A stretch of 37,257 nt of DNA from Longimicrobiaceae bacterium (lineage in GTDB: Bacteria; Gemmatimonadota; Gemmatimonadetes; Longimicrobiales; Longimicrobiaceae): contig DASVBS010000039.1 of NCBI GenBank assembly GCA_036375715.1, positions 1 through 37,257 on the forward strand, written 5' to 3'. The notes below the pieces were generated by a model. That model was not told the origin of the DNA and made no database searches. It saw nothing but the letters and a program-made list of their open reading frames with translations. Numbering within the stretch: position 1 is the first letter of the stretch; each line of letters starts with the position of its first letter. The position numbers and the translations under genes are program-made. This document shows, piece after piece, positions 1-8,403 of the stretch.

Positions 1-762
1 TCGCCACGGGGCCGGGGCCACCGAAGTGGTGACGGTGAAGGGGTGCTCGCTCCCTGTCGAGGGGGCAGGGTAGTCGTAGGGGAAGTAGTTGATCATCTCC
101 TCGACGCGCACGGCGTCGCGCGGGGGCAGCTGCCCCTCCAGGATGAACCGCCGCACGTTGGCGTACGATGCGCGGTCGACGTCGATGGAGAAGGTGGAGA
201 GCGGGTTGGTCTCTGCGGCGAGGAAGCCGCTCTCCTCCATGTAGGCGTACTGCTCGGTGTTCCAGGCGGGATGCCGCGGATGCAGGCCGAACTGGGAGAA
301 AGCGGCTCGCTCCGCGGGCGCCGCCATCGGTGGCGGCGCGCTGACGATCGACATGCCGCCGTCCGCGCCGGCAGCCTGCGCTGCGGTTACGGGCTCGAGC
401 TCGACCCTCGCGGGTCGCAGTGGAATGTCGCGGCGAACCGAATCGCCGACTACGGAAACCGGCACCTCCGCCCGTTCATAACCCCGGTGGCTGGCCTCCA
501 GAACTGCCTCCGCGCTGGCGAGCTCCGTCCGGGGGACCATCAGGAGGTACATCCCGCCGCGATCGCTGACCGTGCCGTGCGATGTACCGCGCAGCGTGAC
601 GGTGACGTTCGGGATCGGGTCTCCCGACTCGCCGTCGAGCACCCGGCCGGAGAAGGTGATGTCTGCCGCCCGCTCCTCTGGGGGCATCGCTGTGGGGACA
701 GCGTACGCGCCCGGAATGAGCGCCAGGGCGAGCGCGGCGCCTGCGATGAGAGCGTTTCGCAT
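1..762 (-). CDS. vWA/YfbK-type protein with carboxypeptidase-regulatory-like N-terminus (3' end cut by window)
   Basis: The reading frame is open from an ATG at 762 down to base 1, giving 254 residues with the C-terminus outside the window. An N-terminal hydrophobic signal (MRNALIAGAALALALIPGAYA) is followed by a carboxypeptidase-regulatory-like beta-sandwich at about residues 34-115 (FSGRVLDGESGDPIPNVTV). After a Pro/Ala-rich linker comes the conserved segment that precedes the vWA domain in YfbK-like proteins (ESGFLAAETNPLSTFSIDVD, RASYANVRRFILEGQLPP, VRVEEMINYFPYDYP). The family is exported and usually has a metal-ion-dependent adhesion vWA domain and a DUF3520 tail, both beyond the edge here. 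The physiological role is not well established. No clear Shine-Dalgarno is visible. It is divergent from the lipoprotein at 1016. Confidence 0.85.
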   Translation of the reverse strand, partial: MRNALIAGAALALALIPGAYAVPTAMPPEERAADITFSGRVLDGESGDPIPNVTVTLRGTSHGTVSDRGGMYLLMVPRTELASAEAVLEASHRGYERAEVPVSVVGDSVRRDIPLRPARVELEPVTAAQAAGADGGMSIVSAPPPMAAPAERAAFSQFGLHPRHPAWNTEQYAYMEESGFLAAETNPLSTFSIDVDRASYANVRRFILEGQLPPRDAVRVEEMINYFPYDYPAPSTGSEHPFTVTTSVAPAPWR

Positions 763-882
763 GGGAGTGTCGCGGGATGCGCGTTTGTCTTGCCGGTGGG
801 CCCTGCCGGCGGAACCGATCCTTATGACGGCTTTGGCGGCGGCAATCACACATCCACAACTCGCCTATGGCCTCCGCCCTTT

Positions 883-902
883 CCTCAGCGCCCTCCGTGG
901 TT
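883..902. repeat. Dispersed CCTCCGTGG-type intergenic repeat, copy 1
   Basis: CCTCAGCGCCCTCCGTGGTT lies in the 253-bp spacer between the divergent genes at 762 and 1016. Similar strings occur at 4809-4830 and 16674-16699, with an inverted copy at 16544-16576. No coding potential is seen. A short dispersed repeat family is inferred from these copies alone. Confidence 0.45.
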
Positions 903-1015
903 CCCTGAGATCCAACTTCCTTGCTTTGTTCTGGCCTCAGCCCGAGACTGGATCAGCCAATGAGCGCCCCTGGCGGCGCTTCCCAACTCTGGCGCTTGGA
1001 AACTGGAGACCGACC

Positions 1016-2014
1016 ATGCCTCGAATGACGCGGGGAATCTTCGCTCTGAGCCTCCTCCCTCTGGTGGCGTGCGGTGGGGATGCGGCGCCACCATCCGACA
1101 GCGCGGACACCCTCGCCACGACGACTGCCGAGGCCGGCGCCGATAGCGCCGGGCTGCAGGCGCTGATCGAGCTTCCGGCGGACTTCGGTCCGGAGGGAAT
1201 CGCGATTGGTAATGGCAATACCTTCTTCGTCGGGGCGATGACCCCACCGAACGCCGGACAGATCCTGCGCGGCGACCTATCCACCGGGGAATACGAGCAG
1301 CTGGTACCGGCCCGGGGAGTTCCGGCGCTGGGCATCGCTTACCACGCCGGCTCCAACCGCATCTTCGTCGCCGGCGGCGATTCGGGCGGAGGCGCCGTCT
1401 TCGATGCGCAGAGCGGCGACGAGGTCGCGACGCTCGACCTGGGTGGATCGATGATCAACGACGTGGAGGTGACCGACGACGCGGCTTACTTTACCGATTC
1501 GGAGGAGCCGGCCCTCTACCGCGTCGCGCTGGACGCGAACGGACAGCCGGGAGAGATCACCACGCTGGAGTTGCCGGCGAATTTCGGCGAGGCGGGCTCG
1601 TGTGAGGGTGTGCCTCCCCTGGGCGGTAACGGGATCGCCGCGACGCCCGACGGGCGCTACCTCATCCTCATCCACATGAGCGAGGGGCAGCTCTACCGCT
1701 TCGACACCGAATCGGGAGAGGTCCGGCAGATCACGCTCACCGGGGGCGACGTCTGCTCCGCCGACGGGCTTCTCCTCGACGGCAACACGCTCTACGCCGT
1801 GCAGAACTTCCTGAACCAGGTCGCCGTCGTGGAGTTGGGTTCCGACTACCTGACGGGCACGATCACCAACCGCATCACCGAGCCGTTCGCCTCCAATCCG
1901 TCCACCAAAGTCCCGACGACGATCGCCGACGCGGGCGAGGCGCTGTACGCGGTGACGGCCGGGTTTGCGGACCCGGCCCCGGACTACGTGGTGCGGGTGG
2001 AGAAGGCGCAATAG
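1016..2014 (+). CDS. SMP-30/gluconolactonase-like beta-propeller lipoprotein
   Basis: A 332-residue protein starting at ATG 1016, with a GGAG motif just upstream; an in-frame ATG at 1025 is possible. The N-terminus is a lipoprotein signal with lipobox LPLVAC (Cys19), so the protein is probably anchored to a membrane on the outer side of the inner membrane or beyond. A Ser/Thr/Ala-rich linker follows. The rest is a repeating beta pattern (EGIAIGNGNTFFVG, LGIAYHAGSNRIFVAGG, INDVEVTDDAAYFTDS, NGIAATPDGRYLILIH, SADGLLLDGNTLYAVQNF), typical of the six-bladed SMP-30/gluconolactonase/strictosidine-synthase-like fold. In-frame codons extend upstream to 572 but are not protein-like and lie opposite the vWA gene. 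Substrate unknown; enzymatic activity is not certain. A strong hairpin terminator follows. Confidence 0.85.
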   Translation: MPRMTRGIFALSLLPLVACGGDAAPPSDSADTLATTTAEAGADSAGLQALIELPADFGPEGIAIGNGNTFFVGAMTPPNAGQILRGDLSTGEYEQLVPARGVPALGIAYHAGSNRIFVAGGDSGGGAVFDAQSGDEVATLDLGGSMINDVEVTDDAAYFTDSEEPALYRVALDANGQPGEITTLELPANFGEAGSCEGVPPLGGNGIAATPDGRYLILIHMSEGQLYRFDTESGEVRQITLTGGDVCSADGLLLDGNTLYAVQNFLNQVAVVELGSDYLTGTITNRITEPFASNPSTKVPTTIADAGEALYAVTAGFADPAPDYVVRVEKAQ

Positions 2015-2043
2015 AATCGCGGGCGGTTACTGCTCGCGTTGGA

Positions 2044-2076
2044 GTGGAGCATCACGCCGTCGGCGTGATGCTCCAC
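2044..2076 (+). terminator. Perfect 15-bp hairpin downstream of the SMP-30-like gene
   Basis: GTGGAGCATCACGCC at 2044-2058 pairs perfectly with GGCGTGATGCTCCAC at 2062-2076 across a 3-nt loop. It starts 30 nt after the stop codon at 2014 and ends before the next promoter. No T-tract follows, so it may stop transcription with a factor or mainly protect the 3' end. Confidence 0.7.
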
Positions 2077-2090
2077 AATCGTCCTGACAT

Positions 2091-2119
2091 TTGCGGCGCA
2101 CGGGCGCCGCACCTATAAT
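2091..2119 (+). promoter_or_regulatory. Sigma70-type promoter of the outer-membrane protein gene
   Basis: TTGCGG at 2091-2096 and a perfect TATAAT at 2114-2119 are separated by 17 bp. It lies directly after the upstream hairpin and about 60 bp before the ATG at 2181. Confidence 0.75.
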
Positions 2120-2180
2120 GCGATCTACATTCCTCGCCAGCGGCTTGGCCCCTCCTTTCCCACCTTCGAGGAGTCCCGCC

Positions 2181-3208
2181 ATGCGGATCACCGCGCGCAT
2201 CACCTCGCTGCTCGTTCTGCTCTGCACCACCCACACCGCGGCACAGATCTCCTCTCTCGAACCGGGCGACCGGGTCCGCCTCCAGCTCGATTCGAAGGAG
2301 CAGCTGACCGGGGAGTTCGTCTCGGCCACCGACGACTCGCTGACGCTGCGGATCCACGCGGACGCCACTGCGACGACGCTACCGATCAGCGCGCTGCGGA
2401 GTCTCGAGGTGAGCCGCGGCACGCCTTCGGCCTGGAGGAGCGCGCTGAACGCCGCCGTCATCGGCGCCGGCCTCCCGGGCTCGCAGCTGGCGCTGGGGGA
2501 AGGAGCCGACGGCGGTGAATTGGGCAAACATGCTGGCTGGGGCGCCGGCTTGGGTGGAGTCGCGGGGTTCGCGCTGGGCGCGATCATCCGCGAGGAGCGC
2601 TGGTCCGCGCTGCCATTGCCGCACCGACCCGCCGGCGACGCGGCGGATAGGCTCCGCTTCCCCGCCCTGGCAATCGCCGGACGTTGGGGCGTGGTAGGCG
2701 GCCTCGCGGGTGAAGGAACGGGTGGCGGGGCCCGGGTCAGCGCGGCGCTCACGCGCCTGGGCGACAACACTCATCTGCGTGCCGAGGCCTCGTTCGAGCG
2801 TTCGACGCTGGAGAGCGGTCCTGTCGCCCGCTCCGAAGAGCTCGGAGCGATCGCCAGCCACGAAGCGATCCGTCGCTACAACTTAGGGCTCACGGTGGTC
2901 GAGAACCTCTGGTCCCTCGGCGACCGTGTCCAGCCCTACTTCACCTTTGGCCTGGGTATTCCCGGAGCCGCGTGAGCGGCGCGGTGAGATCCGCCTGCGG
3001 TCCAGCGTATCCGTGCAACGTGGGCGGAGTGGCGTACGGCTACGATTCCACTCGCAACCATCAGGGGACCTACGCCATCGGTGGCTTCGGCGTGGCGGTG
3101 AGGGTGCACGCAGTGAACACCTTCGCCGAGATCCGCTACCAAATGATCGACGACGGCGCCTACGAGCCGGGGAGGTTTGTCCCGCTATCGCTGGGCCTCT
3201 CGTTCTGA
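2181..3208 (+). pseudogene. Frameshifted outer-membrane beta-barrel protein
   Basis: ATG 2181 opens a protein with a signal peptide (MRITARITSLLVLLCTTHTAAQ). A small module follows (EPGDRVRLQL, TGEFVSATDDSLTL, LRSLEVSRG), then glycine-rich, barrel-like strands ending YFTFGLGIPGAA and a stop at 2973-2975. The +2 frame continues directly with barrel-like sequence from a GTG at 2972 (GVAYGYDSTRNHQGTYAIGG, FAEIRYQMIDDG) to a terminal ...LSLGLSF. A C-terminal Phe is typical of proteins inserted by BAM. The two halves look like one gene with a single frameshift near 2950-2975, although the GTGA overlap could permit coupled translation of two pieces. The N-terminal module resembles that of the protein encoded at 8404-8922. 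Function unknown; probably a porin-like or structural barrel. Confidence 0.7.
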
Positions 3209-3304
3209 GGAGACCTGCGACCAGGCGTGCACCACCCCACCAGGATGGACTGACGTTCGAGCGCCGAGCCCGGGCAGGCATTCCCCACCCGAGCTGTCCC
3301 AGCG

Positions 3305-4696
3305 ATGAGGCGTGTGCGCCTTGCGGCTGTATCCTCCCGGGCAGAGGCGGTGGTCCCCGCGCTGCTCCTTGCGGCGATCGCTGGCTGCACTCGATCTTCC
3401 GCGAACCAGGCGGCAGACGAGTCGATCCTCGTCCTCCCGCACGTCCACCTGATCGACGGCACGGGCGATCCGGTCCAGCGCGACGTCACCATCCTCGTGC
3501 GGGATGGTCTGATCACCGAGATTCTCCCTGCCTCAGTCTCGGATGATGCGATTCCGCCCGGAGCGACCCGACTGCCGGTGGAGGGTCGCTTCGTCATACC
3601 CGGCCTGATCGACTCGCACGTGCACCTCGCCACCTTCGACCGTGGCAACATCCTCCCGGTACTGCTGCGTCGCACCCTGGAGGGAGGCGTGACGACCGTG
3701 CGGGACATGGGCGGAAACACGCGCGAGGTCGCACGTCACGCGCGGCGCGCCGCCGAGGACACCGCGGCCTCCCCGCGCATCTACTTCTCGGCCGTCGTCG
3801 CCGGTCCGCGCTGGTTCGCCACCTACGATACGACTCGCCTGCGTTACTGGTCCGGGGACGATCCCCCTGGCCAGGCGCCCGGAGTTCGCCTCCTGGAGGA
3901 TGATTCCGGGATCGCCGCGATCGTGGAGGAAGCGCGGCAGCTCGGGGCGACAGGGGTGAAGGTCTACGCTGACCTCCCACCTGCGCGAGTTGCCGCGCTC
4001 ACCACCGCTGCGCACCGGGCAGGACTTCGGGTATGGGCACACGTGGTGGTGCCCCCTGCCCGGCCCGAGCAGCTGGTCGCGGTAGGGGTGGACGTCCTCA
4101 GCCACGCCGATCAGCTGGTCTGGACGGGGGCTCCCCGGAGTGTAGACCTCTGGAGCCGGGAGGATCGCAGCGAGCTACTGCGAGCCGTGGATCCGGAAGT
4201 GGCGACGCAGCTCAGGCAGCTCTTCCAGGACATGGTGCGGCGAGGAACACTCTTCGAGCCGACCCTGCTGGTCATGCAGATGAACGCCCCGCCCGGGACG
4301 GATGCTGCCGCGCTGGACACGCTGCCCTTCTGGGCGGTGCGGGCGGCCCGGACGGCGCACGCCGCGGGCGTGCCCATCGTGGCGGGGACGGACGCAATCG
4401 GCGCCGAGACGCCGAACCTCCATTCAGAGCTGCAATTGCTGGTGCGCCAGGTAGGAATGACGCCGCTCGAGGCGTTGCGCGCCGCCACGGTGAATGCCGC
4501 GAGGGCGCTGGGCGCCCAGGACTCGCTCGGCCGCGTCGCGCCCGGCATGCTCGCGGACCTGGTGGTGCTCCGCGCCGATCCCAGCGAAGACATCCGCAAC
4601 ACGCAGACGATCGAGCTCGTTGTGCGGGGAGGTCGCGTCTACCGCCGTGAAGGCGCGTGGGAAACGCCCGTGGGCGCGGAACCGCCACCCCGGTAG
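3305..4696 (+). CDS. Amidohydrolase-family lipoprotein (imidazolonepropionase-like)
   Basis: A 463-residue metal-dependent hydrolase of the amidohydrolase superfamily. The signal ends in a lipobox-like LLAAIAGC (Cys28). The TIM-barrel metal ligands are visible: HxH (DSHVHL, His105 and His107), a candidate carboxylated lysine in GVKVY (Lys219), His246 and His267, and the catalytic Asp363 in GTDAIG. The C-terminal composite-sandwich strand (PGMLADLVVLRADPSEDI) is typical of imidazolonepropionase/prolidase-like members. Secreted members often cleave dipeptides or cyclic amides; the substrate here cannot be told. The gene follows the barrel gene by about 100 bp and may be cotranscribed with it. 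No strong Shine-Dalgarno is seen. Confidence 0.88.
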   Translation: MRRVRLAAVSSRAEAVVPALLLAAIAGCTRSSANQAADESILVLPHVHLIDGTGDPVQRDVTILVRDGLITEILPASVSDDAIPPGATRLPVEGRFVIPGLIDSHVHLATFDRGNILPVLLRRTLEGGVTTVRDMGGNTREVARHARRAAEDTAASPRIYFSAVVAGPRWFATYDTTRLRYWSGDDPPGQAPGVRLLEDDSGIAAIVEEARQLGATGVKVYADLPPARVAALTTAAHRAGLRVWAHVVVPPARPEQLVAVGVDVLSHADQLVWTGAPRSVDLWSREDRSELLRAVDPEVATQLRQLFQDMVRRGTLFEPTLLVMQMNAPPGTDAAALDTLPFWAVRAARTAHAAGVPIVAGTDAIGAETPNLHSELQLLVRQVGMTPLEALRAATVNAARALGAQDSLGRVAPGMLADLVVLRADPSEDIRNTQTIELVVRGGRVYRREGAWETPVGAEPPPR

Positions 4697-4808
4697 AGGC
4701 CCCGATTCAGTACTCGAGACACCCTCTGCTACGAACCCGACCCGGCACGGCATCCAATCGATGCCGAAGCGCTGAACCTGCCTCGCATGGGGGATCGGTG
4801 CGTGGTCG

Positions 4809-4830
4809 CCTCCGCGACCTCCGTGGTTTC
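4809..4830. repeat. Dispersed CCTCCGTGG-type repeat, copy 2
   Basis: Two CCTCCG units in tandem (CCTCCGCGA then CCTCCGTGGTTTC) lie between the convergent genes ending at 4696 and 4846. They resemble the strings at 883 and 16674. Confidence 0.45.
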
Positions 4831-4845
4831 GCCGTAGCTACCGTC

Positions 4846-6264
4846 TCAGCTCCGCAGCGACGGATCGTGACGTGGTTTGATCATTCCAGGACCAGTCGCG
4901 ACGGTCCGGGGGGAATGTTCGGGTCCCGCGGCCGCGGCCGACGGCAGCACGCCCGCCGGGCAGTTGCGTACCTCCTGGTCGTATTCCGGTGCCAGATCGA
5001 CCTTGGTGAGGTCGGGCCGGAAGAAGAGCGCGACCGTCCAGTCGAGGGCGATGCGGATTCGCGTCTCCCAGCGGGGCATCTGGAAGAGGTAATAGGTGCG
5101 GCGCAGCCACCACGCGGGGAAGCCGGTGAGGTGAAGCCCCCGGACGTCGGCGGCCGCGCGGGTGTGTCCGAAGGCCGCCATGGTGCCGAGCGATCGGTAC
5201 GTGAACGGGGTCGGCGTGCCGCCGATTGCCGCCGCGTGGACGTTCCGGGCCACCGCCCTCGCCTGCCGGACCGCGTGCTGGGCGAGGGGAGGATAGCGCT
5301 GACCCTCCGGATCCGGGATCGACGCGCAGTCGCCGATCGCCCAGACATTGGGGTGGCTCACGCTGCGCATCGTCGGGTCCGTCACGATCCGCCTCCGCCG
5401 GTCGCGCTCGACTTCGATCGCCGCGCTGGCGGGACTGGGGACGATGCCGGCGGCGAGCACCACCGTGTCCGCCGCAATGAAGTTGCCCTCCGCCCTTACG
5501 CCTCCCGGTTCGATCGCCTCCACCGGGGTGGAGAGGTGAAGCTGCGCGCCGCGCCTCTCGAGCAGCCGCTGCGCGTACCCCGCAATGTGGGGCGTCGCCT
5601 CGGGGAGCAGCCGCTCTCCCGCCTCGAACAGGTGGAAGCTGAGCTCCTCGCGCCGGATCCCCGGATAATAGCGGAGGATGTCGGCCGCGAAGGCGGTCAG
5701 TTCGCCGAGCAGCTCGGTGCCGACCAGCCCCCCGCCGATGATCACCACGGTGAGCTGCTCCCGTCGCCGCTGCGGATCGGTCTCGATGTCCGCCCGCTCG
5801 AAGCGCTCGATGAGATGGTTGCGGAGCAGGAGCGCGTCGGCGACGGTTTTGAACGTCCGGGCGTGCTCCGAACCGGGGATGAGTTGGAGGTTGGTGGTGG
5901 CGCCGAGGGCCACGACCAGGTGATCGTACGACAGCTCGTGCACCCCGCCCTCGGCGGCCACCGCGCGGACCGTCCGCCGCTCCGGATCGACCGCATCCAC
6001 CGTGGCCTCGATGAAGCGCGTGCGGCGCAGGCAGGGGCGGATCGGCTGCGCGCAGTGGCGGAAATCGAGCACCCCCGAGCAGGCCTCGAAGAGGAGCGGG
6101 GTGAGGAGGAAGAAGTTGTCGCGGCTGACCAGTGTGATCTCCGCGGTCGAGCCGAAGAGCCGCTCGAGGTGGATGGCCGCCGCCAAGCCGCCGACTCCGC
6201 CGCCCAAGATGAGGACGCGGGTGGGATTGCCTGAGGACCTGGATACGCCTGTAGATATGGGCAT
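4846..6264 (-). CDS. ndh: Type II NADH dehydrogenase (NDH-2), FAD-dependent
   Basis: A 472-residue membrane-associated NAD(P)/FAD oxidoreductase, likely passing electrons from NADH to quinone without pumping protons. The FAD Rossmann motif GGGVGG is at residues 21-26, preceded by VLIL. The NADH Rossmann motif IIGGGLVGTE is at 175-184, and the FAD-contacting VWAIGDCA at 308-314. The C-terminal part (FPAWWLRRTYYLFQMPRW) is amphipathic and aromatic, fitting a monotopic membrane anchor. The length is slightly above the usual 400-450 because of a Pro/Ala-rich tail. The start is an ATG at 6264. It stands alone, convergent with the amidohydrolase gene. Confidence 0.92.
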   Translation of the reverse strand: MPISTGVSRSSGNPTRVLILGGGVGGLAAAIHLERLFGSTAEITLVSRDNFFLLTPLLFEACSGVLDFRHCAQPIRPCLRRTRFIEATVDAVDPERRTVRAVAAEGGVHELSYDHLVVALGATTNLQLIPGSEHARTFKTVADALLLRNHLIERFERADIETDPQRRREQLTVVIIGGGLVGTELLGELTAFAADILRYYPGIRREELSFHLFEAGERLLPEATPHIAGYAQRLLERRGAQLHLSTPVEAIEPGGVRAEGNFIAADTVVLAAGIVPSPASAAIEVERDRRRRIVTDPTMRSVSHPNVWAIGDCASIPDPEGQRYPPLAQHAVRQARAVARNVHAAAIGGTPTPFTYRSLGTMAAFGHTRAAADVRGLHLTGFPAWWLRRTYYLFQMPRWETRIRIALDWTVALFFRPDLTKVDLAPEYDQEVRNCPAGVLPSAAAAGPEHSPRTVATGPGMIKPRHDPSLRS

Positions 6265-6561
6265 GGCTCGCCTCTCAGCCAGAAGTCAGTGAGAAATGGG
6301 CGGCGCCACACCTCCCGGCGAAAAGCTCCCACCACCGGACAGGCACGTTCCAGATCCACGAACAATACCTGAGCGACAAGCCGCGGTTCGGGAGCAATCC
6401 CCCTTCCCCTCCCTGTTGCCGTCCAGGAACAAGACGGCCGATCGAGTCCGTCTGTGACGGGACGGGTTTGGCCCGATATTCGAGCCGCATCCGAGCGTAC
6501 CCATCGTTGGGCAGGGCGAGCGCGTCCGCAAGTGGCAAGGAGCCGAGCGAGGACCGGAAGC

Positions 6562-6918
6562 TCACCTCCTTTCAACTGCAGCGCGGGTCGCGTTCAGCGA
6601 CCGCGCATCGCAGTCCGGCACGGGGCGCATGGCCTGCGCTCCAGGGTACCGGCCGCCGCGCGACTCCACAAAACCCACATACCAGCCACGCCACGTTACG
6701 GACAGCCCGGGACGGTTACCTTTCGTATGGGTGGCGTAAATGAGTAAGGGCACGGGCTCTCCACCGCGAAGAGACTCAACTCCCTCGAAAAATCTCACCC
6801 CCGCGGCACCAAAGGCTACCTGTCCCTGTGCATTAACAGTAGGTAGCGCTGACTCCAAATGAACCAGCGGTACGGGAGCTAGAATTGCGAAGTCCAAAGA
6901 GGAGATCAGATGTGTCAT
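6562..6918 (-). pseudogene. Possible remnant of a small conserved protein
   Basis: An ATG at 6918 opens a 118-codon frame. Its first 100 residues look like real protein (SSLDFAILAPVPLVHLESAL, VNAQGQVAFGAAGVRFF, PVPLLIYATHTKGN, SVTWRGWYVGFVESRGGRYP), but the last 20 become low-complexity and it stops early. I have an uncertain impression of a conserved family with a YASH-T-GN ... VSWR-Y-G-VES pattern and a longer C-terminus. A truncated or frameshifted copy is the simplest reading. No Shine-Dalgarno is visible. It is the only coding-like signal in the 1-kb gap between the NDH-2 and alcohol dehydrogenase genes; 6265-6561 shows nothing else I can name. Confidence 0.4.
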
Positions 6919-6994
6919 GGTTGCAGGTGTTTGCGATTTCGGATCCCGCGACGCTGCCCGGCTAGCGGGCACTCGGGAGCCGTCTCGAATTTCC

Positions 6995-7022
6995 TTGTGC
7001 CGCGTGTTTCGGGAGGTATATT
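6995..7022 (+). promoter_or_regulatory. Putative promoter with long leader before the alcohol dehydrogenase gene
   Basis: TTGTGC at 6995-7000 and TATATT at 7017-7022 are spaced by 16 bp. The -10 sits in the loop of a small inverted repeat (GGAGG at 7012-7016, CCTCC at 7023-7027). The next start codon is 280 bp downstream, so a leader of about 270 nt with no recognisable gene is implied. Confidence 0.5.
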
Positions 7023-7302
7023 CCTCCGCAGTCTCTCCGTCGCTCCCACCAAGCGACTCCGCACTGCCGTGCGGCTGCCCGACTCCCGTTCCACCCTCCA
7101 CCGGCGCTTCCGCCTACCCGCGCCGCCTCGTCGACTCCCGAAGCGTTCTCCGTTCTACGCGGCACCTGCCGGCCGCATAGACACCGAAGCCAGTGCCCGA
7201 CCGGCAGGAACGGACCCCGACGAGCGTAGCCACCCGGCCGCTCCGGCCGCCGCATGCAGAGACGCTCGTCCCCCGCGTTCTCCTCGAACCATCGGAGTCC
7301 AC

Positions 7303-8373
7303 GTGACCACCCACGGCTACGCCACCCGCGCTCCTGACGCTCGGCTCGAGCCCTTCGAGTTCGAGCGCCGCGCCCTGCGCCCTCGCGACGTGCAGATCGA
7401 GATCGACCACTGCGGTGTCTGTCACACGGACATCCACTTCGCCCGGAATGATTGGGGGTTCACGCAGTACCCGTGCGTTCCCGGCCACGAGATCGTTGGC
7501 CGCGTCACTGCGGTCGGTCCGGAGGTGAAGAAGCACCAGGTAGGAGACCTCGTGGGTGTCGGCTGCTTCGTCGATTCCTGCGGAACCTGCGAGAGCTGTC
7601 GACAGGGGAAGGAGAACCACTGCGAGGCTGGCGTGCTCTACACCTATTCCTGGATCGATTCGGACGGCTCGGTGACCATGGGCGGGTACTCGACCGACAT
7701 CGTGGTGGACGAACACTTCGTCTTCCGCATCCCACCGGGCCTGGATGCCGCAGCCGCCGCTCCCCTGCTCTGTGCCGGGATCACCACCTATTCGCCGCTA
7801 CGACACCTACAGGTGGGGGAAGGCGACTCGATCGCGATCCTGGGACTGGGTGGACTTGGTCACATGGCAGTTCAGTTCGCCGCCGCTATGGGTGCGGAGG
7901 TGACCGTACTGAGCCGCTCGCTGGAGAAGGCGACGGACGCGGCCAGACTCGGCGCTCACGACTTCGTCGACACTCGCGAAGCCGACTCCCTGGCCCGACA
8001 CGCGGGTCGTTTCCGCTACATCATCGATACGCTGGCCGTCGGGCATGACCTCGGTTCCGCGCTTGCCTGTCTCAAGCCAGGCGGCACGCTGGTGATGCTG
8101 GGCGCTGCTCCCACACCGCTGAGCCTGGCAACCGTCCCGCTGGTCTTCGGTCGGCGTGGGGTGATCGGCTCACTGGTGGGCGGCGTTCCGGAAACGCAGG
8201 AGATGCTCGATTTCTGCGGAGCGCGCGGCATCGTCTCCGAGATCGAGCCGATCGCACCCACCGATATCAACGATGCCTTCGAGCGAGTGCTGAGCGGAGA
8301 CGTGAAATACCGTTTCGTGATCGACTGCCAGCAGATGCGGATGGGCGCGGAACCAGTGCCGCTTCCGGTTTGA
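7303..8373 (+). CDS. Zinc-dependent alcohol dehydrogenase (cinnamyl-alcohol-dehydrogenase/YahK-like)
   Basis: A 356-residue medium-chain dehydrogenase that should interconvert alcohols and aldehydes with NAD(P)H in the cytoplasm. The start is taken as GTG 7303, because the family begins about 35 residues before the catalytic-zinc motif; upstream in-frame codons are not protein-like. Catalytic-zinc residues Cys40 (HCGVCHTD) and His62 (GHE) are present. The structural-zinc lobe is intact (Cys93, Cys96, Cys99, Cys107 in CGTCESCRQGKENHC). The cofactor loop is ILGLGGLGHMAVQFA. The motif set fits the CAD/YahK aldehyde-reductase subgroup; exact substrate unknown. A hairpin follows the stop. Confidence 0.9.
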   Translation: MTTHGYATRAPDARLEPFEFERRALRPRDVQIEIDHCGVCHTDIHFARNDWGFTQYPCVPGHEIVGRVTAVGPEVKKHQVGDLVGVGCFVDSCGTCESCRQGKENHCEAGVLYTYSWIDSDGSVTMGGYSTDIVVDEHFVFRIPPGLDAAAAAPLLCAGITTYSPLRHLQVGEGDSIAILGLGGLGHMAVQFAAAMGAEVTVLSRSLEKATDAARLGAHDFVDTREADSLARHAGRFRYIIDTLAVGHDLGSALACLKPGGTLVMLGAAPTPLSLATVPLVFGRRGVIGSLVGGVPETQEMLDFCGARGIVSEIEPIAPTDINDAFERVLSGDVKYRFVIDCQQMRMGAEPVPLPV

Positions 8374-8403
8374 GCGCCTCGCACCGGCTCAATGCCAACC
8401 GGA

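Noticed and set aside
4657-6234. Long plus-strand frame of 525 codons opposite the NDH-2 gene
   Set aside because: It is the antisense shadow of a clear NDH-2 gene; composition is Arg/Gly/Asp-rich without motifs.
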